A DNA stretch of 64,000 nucleotides from Pseudomonas sp. DG56-2 (GTDB lineage Bacteria > Pseudomonadota > Gammaproteobacteria > Pseudomonadales > Pseudomonadaceae): contig NZ_CP032311.1 in NCBI RefSeq assembly GCF_004803755.1, positions 3,860,501-3,924,500 on the forward strand. The letters run 5' to 3'. Of the stretch, positions 45,752-53,789 are shown piece by piece. A program made the position numbers and the translations under genes. Below the pieces are notes generated by a model, which saw nothing but the letters and a program-made list of their open reading frames with translations, ran no database searches and was not told the origin of the DNA. Position 1 is the first letter of the stretch; every line of letters starts with the position of its first letter.

Positions 45752-46846
45752 TCAGCTGATTCCGGCCCGATCAAACGCCAACGGTTCCAGCTCCTTGAGC
45801 TTCTCCAGCGTCAGCGGCTTGAAGTTCTTGTCCAGTTGCAGTGCGGCGAAGCGCTCGGCCGTCAGACCGCCATCTCGGAACAGCTTGCCGCGCACAGGCC
45901 CAAGTGCAGCATCCTGAAACGCCGCTGGCTGCGTTTTGAGCCACTGGTAGTAGACGAGACCTGCCGAGACCTGCGCACCGCCGCCAGCCCCCACGGATGC
46001 CCGCGTTGCGCCTTCGGCAAACAGCGCCGACAGCCTGGTTACCGGCACAGTAGTCGAGCGGCAGTTGACGTGTGCCGGCGGCAGCGGCCCCTTCCCTATC
46101 TCGAACTCACGACCGTCCAGACTCTTGCAAAGGGTGCTGGTCTTGCGGTCAAGCGTCGACACCCAGCGATAGCCCGGAATGACATCGGCATTTGCCTTGA
46201 GCGTCTCCATGCGCGCCGTGGTGGCCACATGCTGGACTGCGGTCTGGACGATGGAGCGGGCGTTTCGGTTGCTGACGGCCAGGACGCCGTCGGTGAAATT
46301 CTGTGCTGCGGTACCGCGAATGGCCTGGGTGATCTCGGCGTTGGTCTGCCCCTGCACGACGCCAAGCCGGATGGCGTTGGTTACCCTGGTCGACTCCGTG
46401 CGTGTCCAGCCGTTGAGGAAGGATTTCAGCAGCGTGCCGCCGTCAATCCCCGACACCTGCAGCGGCTGAGTGTTGATCGCCGTCCGGATCAGGGCGTCGG
46501 TCGGCATGATCGCGTCGATCAACAGCGCTTTGGCCAGGCTACGGCCCTCGAAGGCCGCCTCATACAGCGCGATGTCCACCAGGTCGGACTGCATCCGGTC
46601 GCTGAAGGCCTTGTAGATCTCCAGCAGCTTGCCGCCCACCCGCCCAAGGAACTCTTCCAGCCTGCTCCGGCCGTAGGTGGTCAGTTCCTTGCGGGTGAGC
46701 TGGTCACGGACATGGCTGTCAGCTCGGCGCAGGTAGGTTTCGAACTTCTTGACCTCGCCAGCTTTGAGCCGCTCCAGCAGTACCGCGTGCCTACTGACCT
46801 GCTCCAGCAGCACCTCGTCCGCCGTCTGCGTCGGTTTCGTCGCCAT
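45752..46846 (-). CDS. phage head morphogenesis protein (MuF / SPP1 gp7-like)
   Basis: A 364-residue minor head protein. The MuF-type domain is visible at about residues 190-270: TNAEITQAIRGTAAQNFTDG, SIVQTAVQHVATTARME, YRWVSTLDRKTSTLCKSLDG and PPAHVNCRSTTVPV. Such proteins sit at the portal and may be ejected with DNA. The frame overlaps the portal gene by 56 bases; a later start cannot be excluded. Confidence 0.88.
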   Translation of the reverse strand: MATKPTQTADEVLLEQVSRHAVLLERLKAGEVKKFETYLRRADSHVRDQLTRKELTTYGRSRLEEFLGRVGGKLLEIYKAFSDRMQSDLVDIALYEAAFEGRSLAKALLIDAIMPTDALIRTAINTQPLQVSGIDGGTLLKSFLNGWTRTESTRVTNAIRLGVVQGQTNAEITQAIRGTAAQNFTDGVLAVSNRNARSIVQTAVQHVATTARMETLKANADVIPGYRWVSTLDRKTSTLCKSLDGREFEIGKGPLPPAHVNCRSTTVPVTRLSALFAEGATRASVGAGGGAQVSAGLVYYQWLKTQPAAFQDAALGPVRGKLFRDGGLTAERFAALQLDKNFKPLTLEKLKELEPLAFDRAGIS

Positions 46847-48224
46847 CGTCTTTGTCCAGGTTGACGCCGCCCGCGTCGTGGTCGTCGCCGATCAGCTCGG
46901 CCTCTTCGTTGTACGGGCGCTCGGGCAGCTTGCCAGTGGTGAGGTACTGCCAATACGTCTCGGCGCTGATGGTGCCTGCCATGACGCTCTTCTGCAGCTC
47001 GGCCAGCACCTGGGCGCTGACCTCAGGGATCACGAACTCAGGCTTGACCGTGAAGACCACCTCGTCGGGGTTGAAGCCGGTCCACTCTGCGGCGTACCGC
47101 AGGGCCTGCTCGATGGCCTCTGCAGCGGTCATCACGATGCTATGCAGCGTTGCATGCTGGTCGTTCTGGCGGGTTTTGCGGGCCTCGCCCGATTCGGTGC
47201 CTGAGACGTCCATGACCTTGGCGCCAGCTTCGAGCGCGGCGTTCTTCTGGTCGCCCATCGCCGTGCGCACTGCCTGAATGCCAGCGCCCTGGAACTCTAG
47301 GTAGCCGCATTTACCGTTCGGCCCAAGATCCCAGGCCGCAGACGGCCCGGTCACGCTGAGCTCCACACTCTCGTCCAGCCCAGAGACCCACGGCTGCGGG
47401 TGGCTGGTCTGGTGCAGTGCGGTGAAGTAGTCGGCACTGAGCTGGTACGACTTCAGCGCAGCCCGGGCCATGGTCAGCAGCGGGACCTCGTCCACGTCCG
47501 GTGAGTTGTCGGTCGAGCCGCAGTAGATGACCGGGATGTAGCCTAGACCGCGTACCAGATTGGCGTTGCCGTCGACGACACCCAGTGGCCGGTCATCCTC
47601 TACCAGCTCTCCGGCCTCGTTGCGCACGCCAGTGCGGCAGACCGTGCCGTCCATGTAGAACTCGCGATAGACCGTCTCGCATTCGTGGCTGTAGCGGTCC
47701 TGCTCCTTGCGTCTGAACTCGCGGAACACTGACAGCACCAGGTCCTGGCGGCCGCCTTGATCGGCGGTGTCCCAGTTGATCGCATTGCGCACCGCGTAGG
47801 TGGCGAAGTACGGCTGGCCCGCATCATCGATGTTCACTACCAGCGGTACCCGACCATGAGAGATTGCCTGGCGCACGATCCGCAGGAATAGCTGAGTCAA
47901 GCCGAAGCCGTCGGCCGTGGCGTTGTCCTCAAGCCCCTTCAGGCCCGCAGGCAGCTTCACCTCGGGTATCAGCCGCGATACCAAGCCCATCATCGAGCGC
48001 AGCGAGTCACGCACCCAGTGCTCGTACTGAGCGCGGTCAGTGTAGTTACGATAGAGGTAGGCGTTGCCCGGACCGTCCAGCTTTTCGGCCTCGACCATGC
48101 CGCTCGGCTTCGGCAAATTGCGCGGGCTGCGCTTGATGGCGCATTCGCCCTCAAGGGCGTCATCCATCATCCGCCACTCTTCGATGTGAGCGTCGTAGTC
48201 TGGGTTGGTGGATTGAACAGGCAT
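46791..48224 (-). CDS. portal protein (DUF4055 family)
   Basis: A 477-residue protein beginning MPVQSTNPDYDAHIEEWRMM, with GPGNAYLYRNYTDRAQYEHWV, YIPVIYCGSTDNSPDVDEVPL and GAGIQAVRTAMGDQKNAALEAGA. It matches the DUF4055 portals that accompany MuF proteins and DUF2280 small terminases. It forms the dodecameric DNA channel of the head. Its ATG overlaps the terminase stop by one base. Confidence 0.88.
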   Translation of the reverse strand: MPVQSTNPDYDAHIEEWRMMDDALEGECAIKRSPRNLPKPSGMVEAEKLDGPGNAYLYRNYTDRAQYEHWVRDSLRSMMGLVSRLIPEVKLPAGLKGLEDNATADGFGLTQLFLRIVRQAISHGRVPLVVNIDDAGQPYFATYAVRNAINWDTADQGGRQDLVLSVFREFRRKEQDRYSHECETVYREFYMDGTVCRTGVRNEAGELVEDDRPLGVVDGNANLVRGLGYIPVIYCGSTDNSPDVDEVPLLTMARAALKSYQLSADYFTALHQTSHPQPWVSGLDESVELSVTGPSAAWDLGPNGKCGYLEFQGAGIQAVRTAMGDQKNAALEAGAKVMDVSGTESGEARKTRQNDQHATLHSIVMTAAEAIEQALRYAAEWTGFNPDEVVFTVKPEFVIPEVSAQVLAELQKSVMAGTISAETYWQYLTTGKLPERPYNEEAELIGDDHDAGGVNLDKDDGDETDADGGRGAAGAGQ

Positions 48225-49552
48225 TACGCCAAACCTCCGATGCGGCGGGTGCCGGCGGACTGAGTCTTGATCGGGAACCGCTTGGCGATGAAGTAGCCGG
48301 CGGCGTCGTTCATGTGGTCGTGCCCCTTCTTGGGGTCCTTGTCCGGCTCGCCCTTGGCGGTATACGTCTGCCGCTCCAGGCACTGGGTGAGTTGCGGGCA
48401 CTGGTCGATGTTGACCTTCATGCGCCGCTCCCCGTAGGTGTTCAGGAACATGGCGTTGACCGCGTTGATACGGTCCTTCACGCCGGGGTTCTGTGAGTCG
48501 ACCACTACGGTGAAGCCAGCCTTCTTGAGCAGGGACAGGTCCGACTCGCTGGCATTCTTGCTGCTGGTGTTCTGTCCGCTGGCGTCGGGGTAAACGGAGA
48601 CGCTGTGCCCCGAGAAACGCACCTTGATCTTCTCGATCATCTCGGGCGTGTCACGCACCGAGTGGAACTCACCCAACGCCAACGGCAAGCCGTCTCGGAC
48701 CACGTACACAACCGCGGCCATCTTCATGACGTTGAAGTCCATGCCGATGTGTATGGCTTCACCCGGCTTGATGCGCTCACTGGTCCGGCACTCTGCCCTG
48801 TCGAATGTGTAGTAGACGACCCCGGCATAGTTCTCGAACCCTGCCTCGTACTCCTGGCGGAACGTGCGCGGGTCCATCTTGCGCCGGGCAGCGTCCAGCT
48901 CATCGGCCGGGACGTTGCCGCCCTGTAGCGATGTGTACTGCCAGCTCTTGTGGTCAGGCTCGCCGCCCGGCTGCCCGTCGCGGTAAGTGTCGTAGCAGTG
49001 ATTGAAACCCTTCGGGGTGCCGATCCGCAGCGCATGCCCGCCTTTGCGCGACTCTCCGGTCTGCGGGATCGTGTACTGACAGGTCGAAAGCATTGGCCTG
49101 AGAACCTCTTCCCAGGCGGCCCACGGGCAGTCGGCCCACTCGTCCACCAGAACGAAGAACAGGCCAGAGCCCCGCAGGTTGTCGTAGTTGTCCAGGCCGA
49201 CCACGCGCATGATGTGACCGGACTTGAGAGTAATCGAGCACTCTGTCTCGTTCGGCCGTGCTGCGCGCCACGCCTCAGGGATGGCCTGCTTCAGCCGGCG
49301 CCAGAACACCCGCTTGGCCTGCTTGAACGTTGGCGCCCCATACCAGATCTCGTCCTCGACACTCACGCCCCACTCCGCAGCCAGGCGTGCCGCGCGTCGC
49401 ATCTCTGCTTTGCCGAGGAAGGTCTTGCCGAATCGACGCCCACAAACCGCATCACGGAAGCGCGCCTCCGATTGAAAGCCCCAGCAGTAGATGTTCGCTT
49501 GCTTTGGCGTCAGCTTCACCGGCGGGTCATAGGTGCGGGGTAGTCGGGACAT
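48224..49552 (-). CDS. terL: terminase large subunit
   Basis: A 442-residue packaging motor. Walker A is CGRRFGKT (about residues 37-44), Walker B with the catalytic Glu is LFFVLVDEWAD (about 131-141), and the RNase H-fold nuclease has an early acidic motif in HIGMDFNVMKMA and a late one in GHDHMNDAAGYF. The start at 49552 (MSRLPRTYDPPVKLTPKQA) overlaps the small subunit gene by 26 bases. Confidence 0.94.
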   Translation of the reverse strand: MSRLPRTYDPPVKLTPKQANIYCWGFQSEARFRDAVCGRRFGKTFLGKAEMRRAARLAAEWGVSVEDEIWYGAPTFKQAKRVFWRRLKQAIPEAWRAARPNETECSITLKSGHIMRVVGLDNYDNLRGSGLFFVLVDEWADCPWAAWEEVLRPMLSTCQYTIPQTGESRKGGHALRIGTPKGFNHCYDTYRDGQPGGEPDHKSWQYTSLQGGNVPADELDAARRKMDPRTFRQEYEAGFENYAGVVYYTFDRAECRTSERIKPGEAIHIGMDFNVMKMAAVVYVVRDGLPLALGEFHSVRDTPEMIEKIKVRFSGHSVSVYPDASGQNTSSKNASESDLSLLKKAGFTVVVDSQNPGVKDRINAVNAMFLNTYGERRMKVNIDQCPQLTQCLERQTYTAKGEPDKDPKKGHDHMNDAAGYFIAKRFPIKTQSAGTRRIGGLA

Positions 49553-50003
49553 TCTCGTCTGGCTCCAGCTTGTACTCAGCAATGGCGTGCTGCTGGTCCG
49601 CCTGGGAGCCCAGGGGCTTGTCGGGTTCGAGCCGGCGGTTTACGTACACGTCGCCGACCTCTTTGGCTGCTTGCTCCAGTAGCTGGGCAGTCAGCGCCAT
49701 GTTCTTCATGCTCTCGGCCTTCTCGGCCATTCGGCCAAGCGCACGGAGACGGTAGGCACGATGCGCAATGGGGATGTCGGCCGTCTCGGCTGTGAACCGC
49801 TCCCGACATGCATGGAACATGTCCGCCCAACGCTTGGCCAAGCCGCGCCCGGCGTACTTGGTTGGGTCATGCCCTTCGCACACTTGGCGACTGACATCTA
49901 CCCCAAATTCTTTCTTGACGGCCTCCACCACCTGGGACGGTGTATCGAAGCAGGCCAGAGCCTGAACAATGAAGGCTTTGACCTCGCTTCGTAGTGCTGC
50001 CAT
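49527..50003 (-). CDS. terS: terminase small subunit (DUF2280 family)
   Basis: A 158-residue DNA-recognition protein: MAALRSEVKAFIVQALACFD, then TPSQVVEAVKKEFGVDVSRQ, a helix-turn-helix-like start typical of DUF2280, and a helical oligomerisation region (YRLRALGRMAEKAESMKN). It binds the pac/cos site, which commonly lies in or near this gene. It is encoded immediately before terL. Confidence 0.88.
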   Translation of the reverse strand: MAALRSEVKAFIVQALACFDTPSQVVEAVKKEFGVDVSRQVCEGHDPTKYAGRGLAKRWADMFHACRERFTAETADIPIAHRAYRLRALGRMAEKAESMKNMALTAQLLEQAAKEVGDVYVNRRLEPDKPLGSQADQQHAIAEYKLEPDENVPTTPHL

Positions 50004-50034
50004 GTGAATGTCATCCGTCAGGACCTGTCAGGAT

Positions 50035-50631
50035 TCAGGCCGACTTGAGCAGGCAGGTTCCGCAGGCCCTCGAAATGTTGATTTTGGCCACCTCGGGCGG
50101 CCGGCTTGCAGCGTCGATTAGCTGCTGAACGTCTTCCCCTGCCCCGTAGCGACGAACTACGCCGACGAACTCCTCGATGTCGTGTCCGCGCATCTGGAGC
50201 TTGGGGAGACCTTCCTGGGTGAACTTGGGTGCGCCGTACTGATCGGTCGCCTGGGCGATGTGGTAAAGCTCGTGCTCGACCAGAGCGCAGAACTCGCCAT
50301 CAGTACACTTCGCGCAGTAGTCAGCGGCTAGGGTTATCAGGTAATCCGGTTCTTCAACGAACCACTCCCGCATCTGCTGCTCTTGTCGGGCCTTCTGCCA
50401 ACCGCCAGCGCGGAACATGACCTGCTCAGCCTGGCCCAGCACCACCCTTCCCTGCTTGGCAAAACCAGAGGATGCCCAAAGCACGCCTATGCGGGCGTCG
50501 ATCAGGTGTGCGTGCTCTTCGTTGTGGATGCTGCCAGTGTCGGCAAGGACCTCGGCCTGTATCCACTCCCATGCCTCTGGAGCAGGTTTCAGGGTGAGGA
50601 ATGGCGAGTCGAGCAGATCGACCGGCGGCAT
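50035..50631 (-). CDS. putative phage zinc metallopeptidase
   Basis: A 198-residue protein with a zinc motif HELYH (in CALVEHELYHIAQATDQYG) and a cysteine cluster at the C-terminus (ISRACGTCLLKSA). It matches a family of putative phage metallopeptidases found next to terminase genes in Pseudomonas phages. The substrate is unknown. The start at 50631 (MPPVDLLDSPFL) is preferred to a TTG/GTG-type upstream codon; its Shine-Dalgarno is modest. Confidence 0.75.
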   Translation of the reverse strand: MPPVDLLDSPFLTLKPAPEAWEWIQAEVLADTGSIHNEEHAHLIDARIGVLWASSGFAKQGRVVLGQAEQVMFRAGGWQKARQEQQMREWFVEEPDYLITLAADYCAKCTDGEFCALVEHELYHIAQATDQYGAPKFTQEGLPKLQMRGHDIEEFVGVVRRYGAGEDVQQLIDAASRPPEVAKINISRACGTCLLKSA

Positions 50632-50716
50632 TGGTCTGCTCAAAAGGACCACCTGAAACTTGAATTGGTAACGGCCAACCAGTATTGGTTACAGGAGATC
50701 CAAGCGAGGCTCCGAT

Positions 50717-50914
50717 ATGCAAGACCGGTTCATCGTCGTCAATTCCAGGCCGCTGGAAGGCATAAGGCCGCGCAACCCCTCCGAGCCACCGCACTGGAAG
50801 GTGCATGGCTATCGAATATTGGATACGCGGAACGACAAAAGGCTGCCAGAACTCTACCCGAACCGAGCAGAGGCCCAGGCAGAGTGCGATAGGCGAAATG
50901 GGAGGCAACGTTAG
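50717..50914 (+). CDS. plus-strand small gene near terminase (65 aa)
   Basis: A basic 65-residue protein (MQDRFIVVNSRPLEGIRPRN, then HWKVHGYRILDTRNDKRLPEL and YPNRAEAQAECDRRN) on the strand opposite to the late operon, with a GAGG site before its ATG. The YPNRAEAQAECDR pattern occurs in small Pseudomonas phage proteins. It is a second candidate moron. Function unknown. Confidence 0.65.
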   Translation: MQDRFIVVNSRPLEGIRPRNPSEPPHWKVHGYRILDTRNDKRLPELYPNRAEAQAECDRRNGRQR

Positions 50915-50917
50915 GCG

Positions 50918-51172
50918 CTAACCTTCCCCACCATCCAGCAGCACATCAATCAGCTTCTGCTCGCCGAGCCGCATTGCACCCAGGCATTGCAGGTCGTCGC
51001 ACTTGGGGCCCAGCCCAAACACCGTCACCTCGCCTTTCGGGCCCATGAGGGTCAGCGCGCCTACAGTGCATTCCGGATGCACACCGGCATCGAGGTCATC
51101 GGCGATCTTACGCAGGGTCTTGGCAGCATCGCGCCAGTCCTCCCGCTTGAACTCAACGAGCTTCGCGGTCAT
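50918..51172 (-). CDS. small phage protein (84 aa), unknown
   Basis: A protein MTAKLVEFKREDWRDAAKTLRK followed by ADDLDAGVHPECTVGALTLMG and DDLQCLGAMRLGEQKLIDVLL. It is soluble and conserved-looking; no domain recognised. Its ATG overlaps the stop of the gene upstream by four bases, making it third in a small cluster that begins with the Acb2-like gene. Confidence 0.7.
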   Translation of the reverse strand: MTAKLVEFKREDWRDAAKTLRKIADDLDAGVHPECTVGALTLMGPKGEVTVFGLGPKCDDLQCLGAMRLGEQKLIDVLLDGGEG

Positions 51173-51393
51173 ACAGTCACCTTCTGTAACCACTCTTCAA
51201 TGATCCGGCGCAGAACTGGCTCGGTCAGGATGGCTGATGGCTTGTCGCCGGCGATCACCGAGCGCACTAGGTCACAAGGCAGCACATGGACACCGTCAAC
51301 AGCCGCAACAGTCAGATGCGGACGCCGCTCAGCGATATCGTGAATGTCCGCGGTGACTGGGCGCGCGCAATCAAGGCGGGTTCCGCTTCTCAT
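51169..51393 (-). CDS. small phage protein (74 aa), unknown
   Basis: A protein beginning MRSGTRLDCARPVTADIHDI and ending with LTEPVLRRIIEEWLQKVTV. Its ATG at 51393 overlaps the stop of the full-length Acb2-like frame by one base (TGATG), which argues that this frame was once translated to its end. Function unknown. Confidence 0.65.
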   Translation of the reverse strand: MRSGTRLDCARPVTADIHDIAERRPHLTVAAVDGVHVLPCDLVRSVIAGDKPSAILTEPVLRRIIEEWLQKVTV

Positions 51394-51623
51394 CAACTGA
51401 ATGGGTCGGCAGGCTTGGCAATGGAGCGCACAAACCACATGAAGCCCTGCTGCAGGTTGGTTTTGGCCAAGGCCAGGGTGCGCTGGTCCACGCCTTCGAT
51501 CTAGCCGATCTGCTTGAACAGCTCACCGGCGTCGGCCTCCAGGGCCTTGATCGAGTTCATGCCGTCGATCTCGCTCTGGGTGAGGTCGCGGTAGCCGGTG
51601 ATCTTTTTGTGCTGGTTGTCCAT
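51393..51623 (-). pseudogene. acb2: Acb2/Tad1-like cyclic-nucleotide sponge gene interrupted by an in-frame amber codon
   Basis: The frame from ATG 51623 encodes 40 residues (MDNQHKKITGYRDLTQSEID, then GMNSIKALEADAGELFKQIG), a TAG at 51501-51503, and continues in the same frame for 35 residues (IEGVDQRTLALAKTNLQQGF, then MWFVRSIAKPADPFS) to TGA at 51393. The two halves together, 76 codons, match the Acb2/Tad1 hairpin family of small phage proteins that sequester cyclic di- and trinucleotide signals of CBASS immunity; YRDLTQ.EID..N and DQR....A.T.LQQGFM..VR..A.P are its recurrent features by memory. A GAGGGT ribosome binding site and the TGATG link to the next gene are intact. It may be a recent null allele, a readthrough gene, or a sequencing error. 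Confidence 0.72.
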
Positions 51624-51641
51624 GGGTGACCCTCAGGTTGT

Positions 51642-51678
51642 CGCGCCACGAAACGGCGCACCTTGAATTTGTGGCGCG
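51642..51678. repeat. prophage stem-loop repeat, copy 2
   Basis: Arms CGCGCCACGAAA and ATTTGTGGCGCG around a 13-base loop, filling the gap between the second holin stop (51681) and the start of the Acb2-like gene (51623). Related to copies at 45713 and 60259. Confidence 0.8.
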
Positions 51679-51680
51679 AG

Positions 51681-52028
51681 CTACCGCTTGCGCCGCTCGA
51701 TCCCGCCCGGCCCGAATCGGCAATCCTTCAGGCAGTGCTCGCAGTTCAACGTTCGACACAGCCAGGCCTTCACCCTCTGCCACCAGATCACCATGAAGAT
51801 GTGCCGGACGCCGGCCAAGGCCAGGGTCACGTGCATGGTGAGCACCGCAGTGGTCTGACCGAAGAAGATACTCTGATTGCGGCTCATCACGACGAAGCCG
51901 CTGATGGCGATCGCTGAATAGATCAGCTTACCAATGATGCCGTCCCGCACCTTGCCGCTCAGCACGCACCAGGTCGCCCAGAAGGCGATCAGGCCGCATG
52001 CGACGGCGTTGATCAGGTCAAAGTTCAT
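51681..52028 (-). CDS. phage membrane protein, second holin or antiholin
   Basis: A 115-residue protein with three hydrophobic segments (NAVACGLIAFWATWCVLSG, IGKLIYSAIAISGFVVM, AVLTMHVTLALAGVRHIFMVIWW) and a basic, cysteine-containing tail (RTLNCEHCLKDCRFGPGG). It overlaps the upstream holin gene by four bases (ATGA). Paired holin-like genes are usual in Pseudomonas phages; which one forms the hole is unknown. Confidence 0.75.
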   Translation of the reverse strand: MNFDLINAVACGLIAFWATWCVLSGKVRDGIIGKLIYSAIAISGFVVMSRNQSIFFGQTTAVLTMHVTLALAGVRHIFMVIWWQRVKAWLCRTLNCEHCLKDCRFGPGGIERRKR

Positions 52029-52354
52029 GGCTGGTTGCCTCCCCCGAACCTCTGGCGGATAAGTGCCCAAAGGTCAGCGGCTTTAATGGCCCGGTTGATG
52101 GCTGCCAGGAGCGAGCCACCGAACGTGCCGAGCAGGAACCCTACCCCGGCAACGATGTTCGGTTCAGTGACGCCGAGGTAAGCGCTGACCATGCCCGTCA
52201 GGTACAAGGCGCAGGCCACACCCGTGATCAGAAAGATCAGCCAAGCGCGCCAGTCGGTCAGGTCGTCCTTGTGCCACCAACTGGCAACGATCACGCCGAA
52301 CAAACCAGCAATCAGCAGATCAAGCCTGTCGAGCAGGCGGTGCAAATACTCCAT
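52025..52354 (-). CDS. phage holin
   Basis: A 109-residue protein with three predicted membrane helices (LLIAGLFGVIVASWW, AWLIFLITGVACALYLTGMV, NIVAGVGFLLGTFGGSLLAAI) and a charged C-terminus, typical of a class I holin. The start at 52354 (MEYLHRLLDRLDL) removes a non-hydrophobic upstream extension. Its endolysin partner lies 25 kb away at 26372. Confidence 0.82.
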   Translation of the reverse strand: MEYLHRLLDRLDLLIAGLFGVIVASWWHKDDLTDWRAWLIFLITGVACALYLTGMVSAYLGVTEPNIVAGVGFLLGTFGGSLLAAINRAIKAADLWALIRQRFGGGNQP

Positions 52355-52676
52355 GCGCTCGACTCCGTGGGCACGATTGGATTTAGAACGGCTCACACAG
52401 CACTCCCAGCTCGGAGCAATGGGTGTGGCGGAGCCGAAAACAGAAAGGCCCCGATCAATGTCGAGGCCCTGAATAGGTGTGCGGTCTTTCCCGCCGTCTG
52501 CCAAAGACCATCCCAGCGCTGGCACCCTACTGCACCAGTCTCGCCGATCCGGTCTCGCGCCACCCATGAAGCGTACAGGGCATGGGTGCGCGGGCTGCCG
52601 GTGTTATTCCGTAGCACTGTACTACCGGCTTATCAGTGTCCAGGCCTCCCCGAAGGCTGCCCTGGCTGCAGTGAAT
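52355..52676 (-). other. gene-free stretch before the holins; candidate late leader
   Basis: About 320 bases without a convincing gene; a 74-codon frame at 52393-52617 has non-protein-like composition. A terminator-like hairpin lies at 52436-52468. The layout of short leader plus terminator before lysis and terminase genes resembles a Q-antiterminated late promoter region. No promoter was identified with confidence. Confidence 0.4.
52436..52468 (-). terminator. terminator-like hairpin in the late leader
   Basis: On the minus strand GGCCTCGA and TCGGGGCC (8 bp with one G-T pair) around a six-base loop, followed by TTTCTGTTTT. It would stop transcription before the holins unless antiterminated. 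Confidence 0.6.
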
Positions 52677-52916
52677 TCAAATAGCTGGCGAGATGTCCAC
52701 GTAGTAGGCCTTGCCTACCTCCATCTTCTCTGCAACCTCAGTGACGATGCCGGCGCGGAACTCGCCATATGGCGTGTACTTGCCGTAGATCGCGTCTTCG
52801 GTTTCGGGATCACTGGAGTAGACGGCGCCGAGGCGAACAGTGCAGAGCTGGCCCTGACTGTGCTCATTCGGCGTGACTTCGTGGCAGATCATCTTGCAGC
52901 GCATGCGATGCGACAT
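52677..52916 (-). CDS. small phage protein (79 aa), unknown
   Basis: A protein MSHRMRCKMICHEVTPNEHS followed by CTVRLGAVYSSDPETEDAIY and ending FRAGIVTEVAEKMEVGKAYYVDISPA. The spaced Tyr/Asp pattern is typical of small beta-barrel phage proteins found before the lysis region. AGGGGA precedes the ATG at 52916. Function unknown. Confidence 0.72.
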   Translation of the reverse strand: MSHRMRCKMICHEVTPNEHSQGQLCTVRLGAVYSSDPETEDAIYGKYTPYGEFRAGIVTEVAEKMEVGKAYYVDISPAI

Positions 52917-52971
52917 AGCGGTTCCCCTGGATTGTGCAGGTTGGCCTATCAGTCTTTCGCCTGCTGAGAAC

Positions 52972-52998
52972 GAAAAAACCCGGCTCAAGGGCCGGGTT
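52972..52998 (-). terminator. rho-independent terminator between early and late small genes
   Basis: On the minus strand AACCCGGC and GCCGGGTT flank a six-base loop, followed by TTTT and more. It lies downstream of the 196-residue protein gene, closing the early operon. Confidence 0.85.
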
Positions 52999-53076
52999 CT
53001 TCGGGATGTTTGCCAAAGGCAAAACTATAACAATGGCGAAATCATGCCACTACGCGTGCGGGAACGCAATAGGCCC

Positions 53077-53667
53077 TCAAGCGGCCTCCTTCATTTCGTA
53101 CAAAACGGCCCCGATTGGCGATAGCGCCTTCTTGTCGATGTCCTCGCACACCTCAAAGCAGATCTCCACGAAAGGCTCCCAATCCCTGGCCCATGCGCAC
53201 GATGGAAGACTCACGCCGTAGACATCATCAATCCATTTCTTGAACCACTCAGGGCTTGCGAATGGATCTTCACAGGAAGACTGCCCGCCCTGGTGCATGC
53301 GGCGGTACCGGAACATGACACCCTTGGCGACGTACATGCATCGCTCACGCTTGGCAGCAGTCATGCGTGGTGACCGACTCACTGCCAGATTGAAAACCGT
53401 TTCCTCGGCTGACTCACGATCATCATCACTGCAGTGCGGCGCGTACATGAAATTTCCGAAGGTTCGCACCTGGTCATGAAGTCGGCCGATAGCGGCTTGC
53501 ACCTGCCCAGCCAGCGCCTGGTGCACTGCATGGCTCGCGCTGCGCTGCTTGTCAGTGGTCTGCACCATGGCGCCCAGTAGGCCCAACTGCTCGATGAATG
53601 AACCCTGGCTGTCCCAGGCCGTGTACAGGCAGTCGTGCCAGGCTTGGCGTGCGCTGTTCAGTTGCAT
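53077..53667 (-). CDS. phage protein at the end of the early operon (196 aa), possible late regulator
   Basis: A soluble protein (MQLNSARQAWHDCLYTAWDS, AIGRLHDQVRTFGNFMYAPH, MTAAKRERCMYVAKGVMFRYRRMHQGG, WARDWEPFVEICFEVCEDID). Its position, last in the early operon and followed by a terminator before the lysis and terminase genes, is where lambdoid phages carry antiterminator Q. No Q motif is recognised, so a late regulator is only a positional guess. Confidence 0.7.
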   Translation of the reverse strand: MQLNSARQAWHDCLYTAWDSQGSFIEQLGLLGAMVQTTDKQRSASHAVHQALAGQVQAAIGRLHDQVRTFGNFMYAPHCSDDDRESAEETVFNLAVSRSPRMTAAKRERCMYVAKGVMFRYRRMHQGGQSSCEDPFASPEWFKKWIDDVYGVSLPSCAWARDWEPFVEICFEVCEDIDKKALSPIGAVLYEMKEAA

Positions 53668-53789
53668 GGGCCGCCCTCCTCACGCTTGCGTTTGGCGACG
53701 ATAACCATGCCACGCACGATGCAGTAGGCGCCCAAGATGACCATGCCCAAGAGAAACAGCTGAGCGGTGTCGAGCGGTGTCCAGTTCAT
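53658..53789 (-). CDS. small membrane protein (43 aa)
   Basis: A 43-residue frame, MNWTPLDTAQLFLLGMVILG then AYCIVRGMVIVAKRKREEGG, with one membrane helix and a positive C-terminus. It overlaps the upstream gene by four bases and the downstream gene by ten, the tight packing typical of phage early genes. Function unknown. Confidence 0.6.
   Translation of the reverse strand: MNWTPLDTAQLFLLGMVILGAYCIVRGMVIVAKRKREEGGPCN

Noticed and set aside
52393..52617. 74-codon minus-strand frame in the late leader
   Set aside because: Covers a terminator hairpin and has an irregular composition; treated as non-coding.
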